This document shows positions 16,268 to 24,459 of a stretch of 64,000 nt of DNA, in pieces. The stretch spans positions 62,001 to 126,000 of the forward strand of contig JAWKRB010000014.1 in the NCBI GenBank assembly GCA_041389885.1, written 5' to 3'. Origin of the DNA: JAWKRB01 sp041389885. GTDB taxonomy: Bacteria > Myxococcota_A > Polyangia > Polyangiales > Ga0077539. Within the stretch, counting starts at the first letter, position 1; the number at the start of each line of letters is the position of its first letter. Under the pieces are notes generated by a model. That model ran no database searches. It was not told where the DNA came from and was given only the letters and a program-made list of their open reading frames with translations. A program made the position numbers and the translations under genes.

Positions 16268-17152
16268 ATGAACGACAAGACGAACGACAAGGATCAGAGG
16301 GCGGAGCTCGCCGTCGACGCCGGCACCCAGGGCCGCGTCATCGAGTCGCTGGTGCTGCGGGGCGACCTCTCGGGCCTCGCGCCCAAGGACCGCGCGCGGT
16401 TCTACGTGCAGATGTGCGAGAACCTCGGGCTCAACCCCAACGCCCAGCCCTTCGCGTTCCTGCGGCTGAACGGCAAGGAGGTGCTCTACGCGACGCGCGG
16501 GGCGACCGACCAGCTCGCGGCGATTCACCGCATCAACCGCGAGATCATCGAGGGCCCCAAGGTGATCGACCTCGCGGGCACCAAGCTGGTCTACGCGGTC
16601 TGCAAGGCGTCGCACCCCAACGGCCGCGTCGAGACCGCCACCGCGACGGTGCCCCTCGCCGACCCGATGAACGTGCTGATGAAGTGCGAGACCAAGGCCA
16701 AGCGCCGGGCGACGCTGTCGATCCTGGGCCTCGGGCTCCTCGACGAGATGGAGCTCGAGACGATCCCCGCGAACGTGCAGGAGCCCGGCGGCGGCGTCGA
16801 CCTCTCGCAGTACGCGAGGGCGGTCGACCCCGTCGCGCAGGAGGCGCCCCCGAAGGACGCGGAGGTCGCCTGCGACCCGTCGCCCGAAGAGATCCCGGCG
16901 CAGCTCGGGGAGTTCTACCACCGCATCGGCGACATCGAGCTGCCCGGCGAGGCCGTGGCGGTGTGGATGAAGCACCGCGCCGACCTCGCGCCCCTCAGCG
17001 CGCCCGAGCGCGAGAGCGCCTGGAAGGCCCTCTGCCGCCGCACCGAGGAGGTCGGAAAGATGAAGAACGCCAAGGTCTGGCTCAAGAAGGCCATCGCCGA
17101 AGAAGACGCGCGCCGCGGCGCCGCCGCCGCCACGGACCATCAGGCCGCCTGA
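16268..17152 (+). CDS. Phage-type DNA-metabolism protein, possible single-strand annealing role
   Basis: A 294-aa soluble protein. The first 175 residues resemble, from memory, a protein family widespread in siphophages and prophages: GDLSGLAPKDRARFYVQMC, then ENLGLNPNAQPFAFLRLNGK, YATRGATDQLAAIHRI and KCETKAKRRATLSILGLGLL. Genes of this type lie in early recombination/replication modules; a RecT-like annealing function is inferred from context and has not been shown by sequence here. Residues 215-285 form a separate helical region (HRIGDIELPGEAVAVWMKHR) that may be an interaction domain. It lies three bases downstream of the preceding gene and 55 bases upstream of the Cas4-like nuclease, a pairing like the exonuclease/annealase pairs of phages. 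Confidence 0.68.
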   Translation: MNDKTNDKDQRAELAVDAGTQGRVIESLVLRGDLSGLAPKDRARFYVQMCENLGLNPNAQPFAFLRLNGKEVLYATRGATDQLAAIHRINREIIEGPKVIDLAGTKLVYAVCKASHPNGRVETATATVPLADPMNVLMKCETKAKRRATLSILGLGLLDEMELETIPANVQEPGGGVDLSQYARAVDPVAQEAPPKDAEVACDPSPEEIPAQLGEFYHRIGDIELPGEAVAVWMKHRADLAPLSAPERESAWKALCRRTEEVGKMKNAKVWLKKAIAEEDARRGAAAATDHQAA

Positions 17153-17207
17153 GCGCTCTCTCGTCGGCGCGGGGGCGACGATCGGCTACACTCTCCGACT
17201 CGCCCCA

Positions 17208-18341
17208 ATGCCCTGCGACGAATCCGACGAACCCGCGCGCGTCGACGGGCCCTCCCTGGCCCGGGGGCGCTACGCGCGACGGCTCTACGAGATGATCTCC
17301 TCGTACGGCTCGCACCGGGCGGCGTGGGAGGTGCTCCAACGCTCAGGCATCTTCACCGAGTCGGCGGGTAAGTTCTACGCGGTCGTGCGCCGCAACGGGA
17401 TGGAGGCCGCGCTCGACGAGCTGTTCACCCCCGACCGCCTCGCCGCGATCGCCGAGCTCGTCGAGTCACCCCCACAGCCCGTCGCGCCGCGGGTGTCGGT
17501 GAGCACCCTCGCCAATCAGTTCTACTGCGAGATGCAGGTGCACCTGGCGCGCACGCACACGCTCCGCACCGAGAGCGCCGAGCTGGCCGCGGGCGCCGCG
17601 GGGCACGCCGCCTTCGAGGCCGAGGCGCAGGAGATCTCCGCCGAGGAGATCCAGCGCTCCATCTCCGCGGGCGAACCCCTGGAGCTCGTCGAGATGCCCC
17701 TCGCCGCGGAGCTCAACGGCGTGCGGGTGGTGGGGCGCGCCGACCGCATCCACCTCGTGGGGCGGCGCGCGCAGATGGTGCTGGAGTTCAAGTTCAGCTC
17801 GCGTCGAGAACTCTTTCCCTCCCACGTGGTTCAGGTCGAGGCGTACGGGCGCATGCTCGAGGCCGAGGGCTACCGCACCGACGCGCTCGTGCACGCCGTG
17901 GCCGTGCTCCCGCGGGGGAGGGAGGTCACCGACGGCCTGGCCGAGGAGATCTCGCTTCGCGCAGAACGCGCTGCGGCGCAGGGGCTCTCGGCGACCGACG
18001 CGCGGGCTCCGACGGGCGCGCCCGACCCCGTGCAGGGCCTCACGGTGCGCCGGGTCGAGGAGGACGCCTTCGCCCTCTGGGTCTTTCGCCACAGCCGCGC
18101 CCGCGCCGAGCGCGACCTCGGCTGGGCGCTGGGCTACTGGTCGGGCCGTCGGGCTCCCGAGGGGACGCGCAGCCGCGGCAAGTGCCGCGCGTGCCCCTTC
18201 AACGCCGCGCGGCTCTGCGAGGTCCCGCAGGCGCCGCCCGACGGTCGCTACGCGGTGCAGCGGTCCGAAGGGCGCTACGGCGTGCTCCACGTGGTGCAGC
18301 CCTCCGCGCGGCGGGCGCGGCGAACGCCGGCCGGGTCGTAG
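17208..18341 (+). CDS. Cas4/RecB-like PD-(D/E)XK nuclease with Fe-S cluster
   Basis: A 377-aa predicted DNA exonuclease. The core (about 95-340) shows the Cas4/AddB-type arrangement: C107 (NQFYCEMQ), H133 (GHAAFEAE), D179 (VGRADRIHLV), E193-K195 (VLEFKFS), Q209/Y213 (VVQVEAYG), then C326, C329 and C337 (CRACPFNAARLC). These match the catalytic acid, lysine and [4Fe-4S] cysteines of Cas4, whose enzymes cut single strands 5' to 3'. About 95 N-terminal residues precede this core and are not recognised. No cas genes or CRISPR array are near; its neighbour is a phage-type protein, favouring a recombination role. Confidence 0.85.
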   Translation: MPCDESDEPARVDGPSLARGRYARRLYEMISSYGSHRAAWEVLQRSGIFTESAGKFYAVVRRNGMEAALDELFTPDRLAAIAELVESPPQPVAPRVSVSTLANQFYCEMQVHLARTHTLRTESAELAAGAAGHAAFEAEAQEISAEEIQRSISAGEPLELVEMPLAAELNGVRVVGRADRIHLVGRRAQMVLEFKFSSRRELFPSHVVQVEAYGRMLEAEGYRTDALVHAVAVLPRGREVTDGLAEEISLRAERAAAQGLSATDARAPTGAPDPVQGLTVRRVEEDAFALWVFRHSRARAERDLGWALGYWSGRRAPEGTRSRGKCRACPFNAARLCEVPQAPPDGRYAVQRSEGRYGVLHVVQPSARRARRTPAGS

Positions 18342-18401
18342 TCCGAGCGCCGCCCCCCGTTGGTCGTTGCGCCCCCGGCGAGGGCCGGACCATCATGGGC
18401 C

Positions 18402-19502
18402 ATGCGCTCCCTGTTGCTGGCCTCGCTCGCGATGACCCTCAGCTGCGGCACCTCGAAGCCCGACGAGGGCCTCGCCCTCGAGGGGCTCGAGGCCGCGTAC
18501 ATCCGCGCGGCGTGCAGCTCGCTCTCGACCTGCCCCGGCACGCCCGAGACCGCGCAGCTCCAGGCCCTCGTCGGGGGGACGCTCACCTGCGTCACGCGGA
18601 TCGCGCCGCTCCTCACCGACCGCGTCAACGACCTCGTGCGCTCGATTCGGGCGGGGCGCATTCGCTACAACGGCGTGCTCGCGCAGGCGTGCCTCGCGCG
18701 CATCTCGTTCAGCTGCAACACCGACCTGAACCTCGAGCGCCTGTGCCCCGACGCCTTCGCGGGCACCCTCGCCGAGGGCATGGGCTGCTGGCGCACCCAG
18801 GAGTGCGTCTCCACCGCCTGGTGCGACCACGGGACCAACTACAGCTGTCCGGGCACGTGCCGTCCGCGGCTCCAGCCGGGGGGCGCGTGCACGACCTCGA
18901 GCATGTGCACCGCGCCGGCGCCGCTGAAGGCGCTCTGCGTCGAGGGGCGCTGCGTGAGCCTCGGCGTCGGCACGCCGGTGGGCGAGAACCAGGCGTGCGG
19001 CCCCACGCAGGGCGCGAGCGAGACCGAGTGGCTGCAGGTCAACTGCCAGACCGGCCTCGCGTGCTTCACGAGCCTGATGCCTCGCCCGCTGTGCCGGCGG
19101 CTGCTCACCGAGGGCACCCCCTGCGAGGCGGGGGACACCTGCGCGCGAGGGACCGCGTGCGTCGAGTCGGCGGGCACCACGACGCGGAGCTGCCGGAGCC
19201 TGAACGTCGCGTCGAGGGAGGGCGACCGCTGCGACGCCACGGGGGCCGTGCTCTGCAACCCCCTGCTGGCCCTGTCGTGCAACACCGCGACGAACGCGTG
19301 CGCGCGCATCGGCGACGGCGAGATGGGGAGCGCGTGCATCCCGGGCGACCTCAGCGTGAGCTGCGTCGCGGGTCAGTACTGCGACAGCGTGACCCGGCGC
19401 TGCGTGGCGCGGCTCGGCGTCGGGCAGACGTGCGTGCGCGACGCCGAGTGCCTCAGCGCCGAGTGCCTCGACGGGCGATGCATGGAGCGGATCTGCGACT
19501 GA
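18402..19502 (+). CDS. Cysteine-rich predicted lipoprotein
   Basis: A 366-aa extracytoplasmic protein. The signal segment MRSLLLASLAMTLSC has a weak lipobox; C15 would carry lipid. The body has about 30 cysteines in repeated units of the form GxxC-x-C-xx-G-x-C (GACTTSSMCTA, GDTCARGTACVE, QTCVRDAECLSAECLDGRC), like the secreted disulfide-rich lipoproteins that are abundant in myxobacteria. The likely place is the periplasm or outer leaflet of the outer membrane. The start is chosen at the signal peptide. It follows the Cas4-like gene by 60 bases but is probably not functionally related. Confidence 0.75.
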   Translation: MRSLLLASLAMTLSCGTSKPDEGLALEGLEAAYIRAACSSLSTCPGTPETAQLQALVGGTLTCVTRIAPLLTDRVNDLVRSIRAGRIRYNGVLAQACLARISFSCNTDLNLERLCPDAFAGTLAEGMGCWRTQECVSTAWCDHGTNYSCPGTCRPRLQPGGACTTSSMCTAPAPLKALCVEGRCVSLGVGTPVGENQACGPTQGASETEWLQVNCQTGLACFTSLMPRPLCRRLLTEGTPCEAGDTCARGTACVESAGTTTRSCRSLNVASREGDRCDATGAVLCNPLLALSCNTATNACARIGDGEMGSACIPGDLSVSCVAGQYCDSVTRRCVARLGVGQTCVRDAECLSAECLDGRCMERICD

Positions 19503-19533
19503 GCGGCGGGAGGAGGCGGTGGGCGCGAGGCGG

Positions 19534-20535
19534 TCAGAGCCGGACGACGCCCGCGCCCCAGGTGTACCCCGAGCCGAAGGCGGAGAAGAGGATCAGGGAG
19601 CCCTCCTTCGCCCGGCCGTCGCCCACGGCCTCGCTGAGCGAGAGCGGGATCGACGCCGCGGTGGTGTTGCCGAAGCGGTCGATGGTGGTGACCACCTTGG
19701 TCATCGGGATCTCGAGCTTGCGCGCGACAAACTCGTTGATGCGGAGGTTCGCCTGGTGGGGCACGAAGAGGTCGACGTCGTCGCGGGTCTTCGACGCGGC
19801 AGCGAGCGCGTCGCGGGCCGCGGCGGGCATCTTCTCGGTGGCCCAGCGAAAGACCTGCTTGCCGTTCATCGTCGGGTAGTGCCGGCGCTGGTCGAGCATC
19901 TCGTGGGTGATGCGGTGCGGGGAGCGGCGGGAGGAGGGGGCCTCCATCCAGAGGTCCTCGGCGCCGCTGCCGTCGGCGTGGAGGGTGACGCTCTGCACGC
20001 AGCGCTCGGTGTCCTCAGTCGGCCCGAGGATCGCCGCGCCCGCGCCGTCGCCGAAGAGCACCGCCACGTCGCGGCCCTCGTCGGTGAGGTCGAGGCCGGT
20101 CGAGTGCACCTCGGCGCCCACGAGGGCGACGTGGCGGTACATCCCCGCGCGGATCCAGCCGTCGGCGATGGAGAGCCCGTAGAGAAAGCCCGAGCACTGG
20201 TTGCGGATATCGAGGGCGGGCACCGCGCCGAGGCCCAGCTTGCGCTGCAAGAAGCACCCCGAGCCCGGGAAGAACACGTCGGGCGAGAGCGTCGCGAAGA
20301 TGATCGCGTCGATCTCCTTCACGTCGACCCCCGCGCGCTCGCAGGCCATCTGCACCGCGGGCACCGCGAGGTCGCTGGCCCCGATGCCGTCGTGCTCGAT
20401 GAAGCGGCGCTCGCGAATGCCGGTGCGCTGCTGAATCCACTCGTCGCTCGTGTTGAACATCTTCGCGAGGTCGTCGTTCGTCACGACCTTCGTCGGCGCG
20501 TAGTGCCCAACCCCCAGAATCGCTGTGCGCGTCAT
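19534..20535 (-). CDS. fabH: 3-oxoacyl-[acyl-carrier-protein] synthase III
   Basis: Condensing enzyme (333 aa) that starts fatty-acid synthesis by joining a short acyl-CoA to malonyl-ACP. The catalytic triad is complete: C114 (IRNQCSGFLYG), H260 (LFVPHQANLRI) and N290 (IDRFGNTTAASIP). Length and motifs fit FabH; a role in branched-chain or secondary-metabolite starter selection is possible in myxobacteria and cannot be excluded. The ATG at 20535 is clear. A perfect 15-bp palindrome lies upstream, 30 bases from the start, and the 971-aa gene diverges. The gene is convergent with the Cys-rich lipoprotein gene. Confidence 0.93.
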   Translation of the reverse strand: MTRTAILGVGHYAPTKVVTNDDLAKMFNTSDEWIQQRTGIRERRFIEHDGIGASDLAVPAVQMACERAGVDVKEIDAIIFATLSPDVFFPGSGCFLQRKLGLGAVPALDIRNQCSGFLYGLSIADGWIRAGMYRHVALVGAEVHSTGLDLTDEGRDVAVLFGDGAGAAILGPTEDTERCVQSVTLHADGSGAEDLWMEAPSSRRSPHRITHEMLDQRRHYPTMNGKQVFRWATEKMPAAARDALAAASKTRDDVDLFVPHQANLRINEFVARKLEIPMTKVVTTIDRFGNTTAASIPLSLSEAVGDGRAKEGSLILFSAFGSGYTWGAGVVRL

Positions 20536-20564
20536 TGTCTCTCGGCTCCTCGTTGCAAGGCCGC

Positions 20565-20579
20565 GAACCCTAAGGGTTC
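20565..20579. promoter_or_regulatory. Perfect palindrome GAACCCTAAGGGTTC, candidate operator
   Basis: Fifteen bases with seven-base perfect arms around a single centre base, between divergent fabH (start 30 bases away) and the 971-aa gene. The position and symmetry suit a dimeric repressor of fatty-acid genes. No known fatty-acid operator consensus was matched. Confidence 0.4.
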
Positions 20580-20653
20580 CCCCGGCGCACGGCAACGCCC
20601 CCTCCCGAGTCCGCTTGCCGAAGCCGCTCGGAGCGTAGCAGGCTGCGCAGGGC

Positions 20654-23569
20654 GTGAGCGACCGCAAGGGCCCATCGACGTTCCTCGAAGTCCCGACCCC
20701 GGGCGCCGGCGACCCCGAGGCGGCCCCGCCCGGCGCCACGGAGTCGTGGCTGGAGTCACCGCGGTCTGAGCGGGCGGCCCCCGACGAGCCCGACCTCTCC
20801 GCGGCCCCTGGCGCGCGGCGCAAGGCGCGCGTGGGCGCCCGCGCCGACAACTCCGTGCGCGACGCCGTCTCCCTCGCGATCGTGTCGGCGCTGCCCTCCG
20901 ATCGCCCGCTCCTCGCCGCGCTGTGGCCCGACGTCTCCGCGCAAGAGCTCTTGACCACCCCGCCCCCCGCGCAGGCCCTCCGCGCGCGGATCGAGTTCGC
21001 CCGCAGCGCGATCGACGCGGTCGGTCGACGCGACGGGGAGTCCCGCGCCCGCGCGCAGCTCGCGCAGCGCGCCCTCGACGCGCACCTGTCGAGGGTGGGC
21101 GACGGCGACGACGCGCTCACGCGGTGCCTCGACGCGCTCCGCCGCGAGCAGCGCGAGTCGCTCCTGGGCTTCGCGAGGCTCCTCGCGGGCGCCTCGGGCG
21201 CCGTCGTCGCGGGGGACCTCGCGCGCATCGACGCCGCCGCGCGCGAGCGGGGGCTCGACCCGGCGCAGGCGCGCGCCTGGCTCCGCGAGGCCGGCATCGA
21301 GGTCCAGACCGTCGACTCGCGCCCCTGGGCGCCGCTCGACGCGCTGCCCGGCGCGCCGTCGTCCATGGACGACGCGGCGCTCGCGATGCTCCGGCACCCC
21401 GCGCAGGCCGCGGAGCTCGTGCGCGCGGGCGCGCTGCTCTCCTGGCTCCGCGCCAACGGCGCGACGGGGGAGCTCGTCGAGCGGTCGCGCGAGGCGAGGA
21501 TGGTGATGGAGCGGGGAGGGTCGCCCGTGCTCGCGGTGCACCAGCAGGTGTGGGCCCTCGGGCGCAGGGAGCTGGTGCTCGGCAGCGTGTGGCTGCGAAG
21601 CCCCTCCGAGCTCGCGCCCGCGGTGCGCGGCGGGCACCTCACGATGGACGACCTCGCGCGCGCGGCGAGGGAGGGCGTGCTCGGCGCGTGGCTCCGAACG
21701 CTGGGCTGGGTCGCCGCCGCCGGCGCGGCGGACCTCGCGGCGCGGGGGGACCCCTCGGGGCTCAAGCGCCTGGGGTGGTCGCTGGGAGAGCCCCTCGGCG
21801 TGGGAGACGCGACCTTCGCCGACCTCGACCTCTTCGCCAACGCCGTCCTCGCCCGCGAGGAGCTCCGCGCGCCGGCGCTCGCGTTGCTCGCGTCAGGCGA
21901 CCTGCTGGCGTGGATGGAGTCGCTCCCGCCCGCGCTGCGGGACGAGGTGTGGATCGACCGGCTCCGACGCGCCCGCGGCGCGCCGAGCGACCCGCTGCCG
22001 CTCTGGATGGGCGTGCGCGCCCGCGTGGGCCGCGCGCCGCTGCACCTGCGAGACGCCGCCGGCGAGCGGGTGGTGGTGTCGTCGGTGTCTGCGCTGCGGA
22101 TCACCTCGCAGGTCGCCGCGGTGTGGGACTCGCTGAAGCAATGCTACCGAGACGGCCAGCTCCTCGCGTGGCTCGCGGTGATGTCGCCGGAGATCGAGCG
22201 CCCCGAGCTGCCCTGGCCCCCCGAGGACGACGACGCCGAGCTCAACGCGCTGCTCTGGTCCATCGGCCATCGGGGCATGGTGATGGAGTGGGGGCAGGGT
22301 GATCGCGGCGTCACCGCGCCCGCGGACCTCGTCGCGGCATATCAGTCCTCGTGGCAGCGGCTCGAGTCGCTCATCGCCCGGGGCTTCGTGCTGGCGTGGA
22401 TCGAGCGGTTTCACGGCGCCACGGTGCTGGTCCCCGCGGTCGGCGGCGAGGCCCCGATCACGCTCGGCGCGGCGACCGCGGGGCTGCACGCCGAGCGCCC
22501 GAGGCTCCCCGCGGGACAGGCCGCGCTCAAGCTCGCGCTGCTCTGCGGTCTGCGCTACCTCCCCCTCGACGCGAGCCAGCCGGGCGACGAGGTGACCGCG
22601 CGCGGCTACAGCGCCGCGGCGCACGGACAGGCGAGCGACCCGAGGGCCTGGGAGCCGCTGCGGGGGCACGTCGTGCACGGCGGGGCGCTCCTCTGGCTCG
22701 CGCTGCAGCCAGGGGTCCCGCCCGTCGTGGCGAGGCCGCTGCTGCGGGCGGCGTTCTCGCCCTGGAACCCGGGCGCCGACATGGTCGAGCACGGCGCGAG
22801 GATCCTCGCGCAGCTCGCGCGCAGCTTCGGCCCGCCCACCCCGACCGCGGCGCTGCAGCGGGAGCTCGACGCCGTCGCGGGACCCTCCGCGCGATCGGTC
22901 CCGAAGGGCGCGGGCGCGACGGCGAAGTCTGCGATGCGCACGCTCTTCGGCGCCCTCGCGTTGATGCTGGTGACGGCCGCCGCGCTCGGCTCCGCCGCGC
23001 TGCTCTGGGACCGGAGCGAGGGCGCCGAGCCTCCGCAGCCCGAGGCGGACGCGTCGCTCGCGCGCTGGGTTCGCGTGCACGCGACGATCCGTGCGGCGGC
23101 CACCGATCGCGGCGGTCGCTGGGACCTCGACGGCTCTCCCCCCGACCTTCGCGGGCGCATCCACGTGCGCGACGAGGTGCTGGTCGTAGGCCCCTGCGAA
23201 GACGCCTTCGAGTGCGCGCAGACCTGGGAGCGGGTGAGGCTCATCCCAGCCGTTCCCTTTCGGGTGCGGGTCGACGACATGGAGGGCCCCTTCGAGAACG
23301 CGCTCGGCGCGGCGTGGGCCCGGTGGGGAGGCCGCTCGGGGGAGCTCATTCGCACGAAGCTCGGCGGCGCCACCCTCGAGATCAGGGTCTTCGTCGACGA
23401 GCCCCCCGCCCCGTCGCCCGCGCCCCCCGCCGCGCCCGTGGCCGCCCCTCGCGCCGTCGCCGCGCCTCGCGACGCGGGCGTGGCCGCGCCTCGTCCCCGC
23501 GCGACCTCGCGCCGCTCGCGGCGCGCCCCGCGGATCATTCGGCTCGAAGACCCCCTCGCAGAGTTCTAG
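20654..23569 (+). CDS. Large hypothetical membrane protein with six diverged repeats
   Basis: A 971-aa protein; no family recognised. After a disordered N-terminus (1-65), a helical region (about 65-730) contains a motif of the form G-x-L-L-x-W-L/M six times: about residues 259 (GALLSWL), 341 (GVLGAWL), 415 (GDLLAWM), 501 (GQLLAWL), 577 (GFVLAWI) and 677 (GALLWLA), spaced 74-100 residues. One membrane segment (763-784) is followed by an extracytoplasmic globular part (about 800-915) and a Pro/Ala/Arg-rich tail. The start is GTG at 20654. The layout resembles a cytoplasmic repeat scaffold linked to a periplasmic sensor. Divergent from fabH. Confidence 0.65.
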   Translation: MSDRKGPSTFLEVPTPGAGDPEAAPPGATESWLESPRSERAAPDEPDLSAAPGARRKARVGARADNSVRDAVSLAIVSALPSDRPLLAALWPDVSAQELLTTPPPAQALRARIEFARSAIDAVGRRDGESRARAQLAQRALDAHLSRVGDGDDALTRCLDALRREQRESLLGFARLLAGASGAVVAGDLARIDAAARERGLDPAQARAWLREAGIEVQTVDSRPWAPLDALPGAPSSMDDAALAMLRHPAQAAELVRAGALLSWLRANGATGELVERSREARMVMERGGSPVLAVHQQVWALGRRELVLGSVWLRSPSELAPAVRGGHLTMDDLARAAREGVLGAWLRTLGWVAAAGAADLAARGDPSGLKRLGWSLGEPLGVGDATFADLDLFANAVLAREELRAPALALLASGDLLAWMESLPPALRDEVWIDRLRRARGAPSDPLPLWMGVRARVGRAPLHLRDAAGERVVVSSVSALRITSQVAAVWDSLKQCYRDGQLLAWLAVMSPEIERPELPWPPEDDDAELNALLWSIGHRGMVMEWGQGDRGVTAPADLVAAYQSSWQRLESLIARGFVLAWIERFHGATVLVPAVGGEAPITLGAATAGLHAERPRLPAGQAALKLALLCGLRYLPLDASQPGDEVTARGYSAAAHGQASDPRAWEPLRGHVVHGGALLWLALQPGVPPVVARPLLRAAFSPWNPGADMVEHGARILAQLARSFGPPTPTAALQRELDAVAGPSARSVPKGAGATAKSAMRTLFGALALMLVTAAALGSAALLWDRSEGAEPPQPEADASLARWVRVHATIRAAATDRGGRWDLDGSPPDLRGRIHVRDEVLVVGPCEDAFECAQTWERVRLIPAVPFRVRVDDMEGPFENALGAAWARWGGRSGELIRTKLGGATLEIRVFVDEPPAPSPAPPAAPVAAPRAVAAPRDAGVAAPRPRATSRRSRRAPRIIRLEDPLAEF

Positions 23570-23575
23570 GGCCTC

Positions 23576-23653
23576 TCCACAGCGGACGAGAAGGGTTCAG
23601 CGCGACGGATGTGGGCCCGTCCGTCGCGTTGAACCCTGCAAATCCCCTCTGGA
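23576..23653. repeat. 78-bp imperfect palindrome, intergenic
   Basis: A symmetric palindrome without length gaps, centred at 23614.5. Inner arms 23592-23609 and 23620-23637 pair in 17 of 18 bases (the exception would be a G-U pair in RNA), around a ten-base loop. Outer sequence extends the symmetry in part to TCCA/TGGA ends (23576-23579 and 23650-23653). It lies between the 971-aa gene and the acyltransferase gene. No T-run follows, so a simple intrinsic terminator is unlikely; a repetitive palindromic element is possible. Confidence 0.6.
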
Positions 23654-23684
23654 AAGATACTAGCGGAGCGTCGGGCCCCGCGAG

Positions 23685-24401
23685 ATGATCCTCCCGGCAC
23701 CGATGTCCCACGCTCCCCGCTCCCTCATGACGATCGCCGGGCTGACGCTCGGCGCCTCGCTGCCGATCCTGCTGCAACAGGCCCAGGGCGGCGTCACCCG
23801 CGACCAGGTCGACGCGCGCATCGACGCGTGGTCCCGCGGGATGCTGGCCGCGATCGGGATGCGCGTGCGCGTGCGCGGCGCGGAGCACCTCCGGGGGTGG
23901 CGCGCGGCGTTGGTCATGTCGAACCACCAGTCGCACTTCGACGTGCCCGTGCTCTTTCAGGTGATCCCTCCCTCGCTGCGCATGGTCGCGAAGGCCGAGC
24001 TCGCGCGGGTGCCCATTTGGGGCGCGGCGATGCGCGCGGGCGGCATCGTGTTCATCGACCGCTCCGACCGCGCGCGGGCCATCGCGAGCCTCGAGCAGGC
24101 CAAGCGCCAGCTCGCCGAGGGCGTGAGCGTCTGGATCGCCCCCGAGGGCACGCGCTCCCTCGACGGCTCCCTCGGGACCTTCAAGAAGGGCGGCTTCGTG
24201 ATCGCCGAGGAGGTGGGGGCCGACATCGTCCCCGTGACGATCTCGGGCACGCGCCTCGCGCTGCCGGCGCACGCCCGCGTGCCCCGCCTCGGCGTCGAGG
24301 TGGTGGTCACGGTGCACCCCCGCATCGCCGCCAGCGACTTGCCCGACCGAGACGCCCGCATGAGCGCGGTGCGGTCCTCGATTCGTTCTGCCCTGACCTG
24401 A
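23685..24401 (+). CDS. 1-acyl-glycerol-3-phosphate acyltransferase (PlsC-like)
   Basis: A 238-aa membrane-associated acyltransferase that would add the second acyl chain in phosphatidic acid synthesis. Motif I is NHQSHFD (HX4D catalytic pair), motif II is GGIVFIDRS, motif III is APEGTRS, and motif IV is VPVTISG. The N-terminal hydrophobic segment is short (TLGASLPILLQ), consistent with peripheral or single-pass attachment. The first ATG (23685) and the following ATG at 23703 are both possible starts. It is preceded by the 78-bp palindrome and followed by the AddB-like gene 58 bases on. Specificity for lysophosphatidic acid is inferred from motifs only. Confidence 0.87.
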   Translation: MILPAPMSHAPRSLMTIAGLTLGASLPILLQQAQGGVTRDQVDARIDAWSRGMLAAIGMRVRVRGAEHLRGWRAALVMSNHQSHFDVPVLFQVIPPSLRMVAKAELARVPIWGAAMRAGGIVFIDRSDRARAIASLEQAKRQLAEGVSVWIAPEGTRSLDGSLGTFKKGGFVIAEEVGADIVPVTISGTRLALPAHARVPRLGVEVVVTVHPRIAASDLPDRDARMSAVRSSIRSALT

Positions 24402-24459
24402 CCCGGGGGATCCGTCGAAAAGGCGCGCCGCGGCGCCGCCCTCTGATACGAGGCCCACG

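Noticed and set aside
17208..18341. Cas4 as part of a CRISPR adaptation module
   Set aside because: No repeat-spacer array, no cas1 or cas2, and neighbours are phage-type genes.
23576..23653. Palindrome considered as an integron attC site
   Set aside because: No GTTRRRY/RYYYAAC pair at the ends, no gene-cassette array and no integrase nearby.
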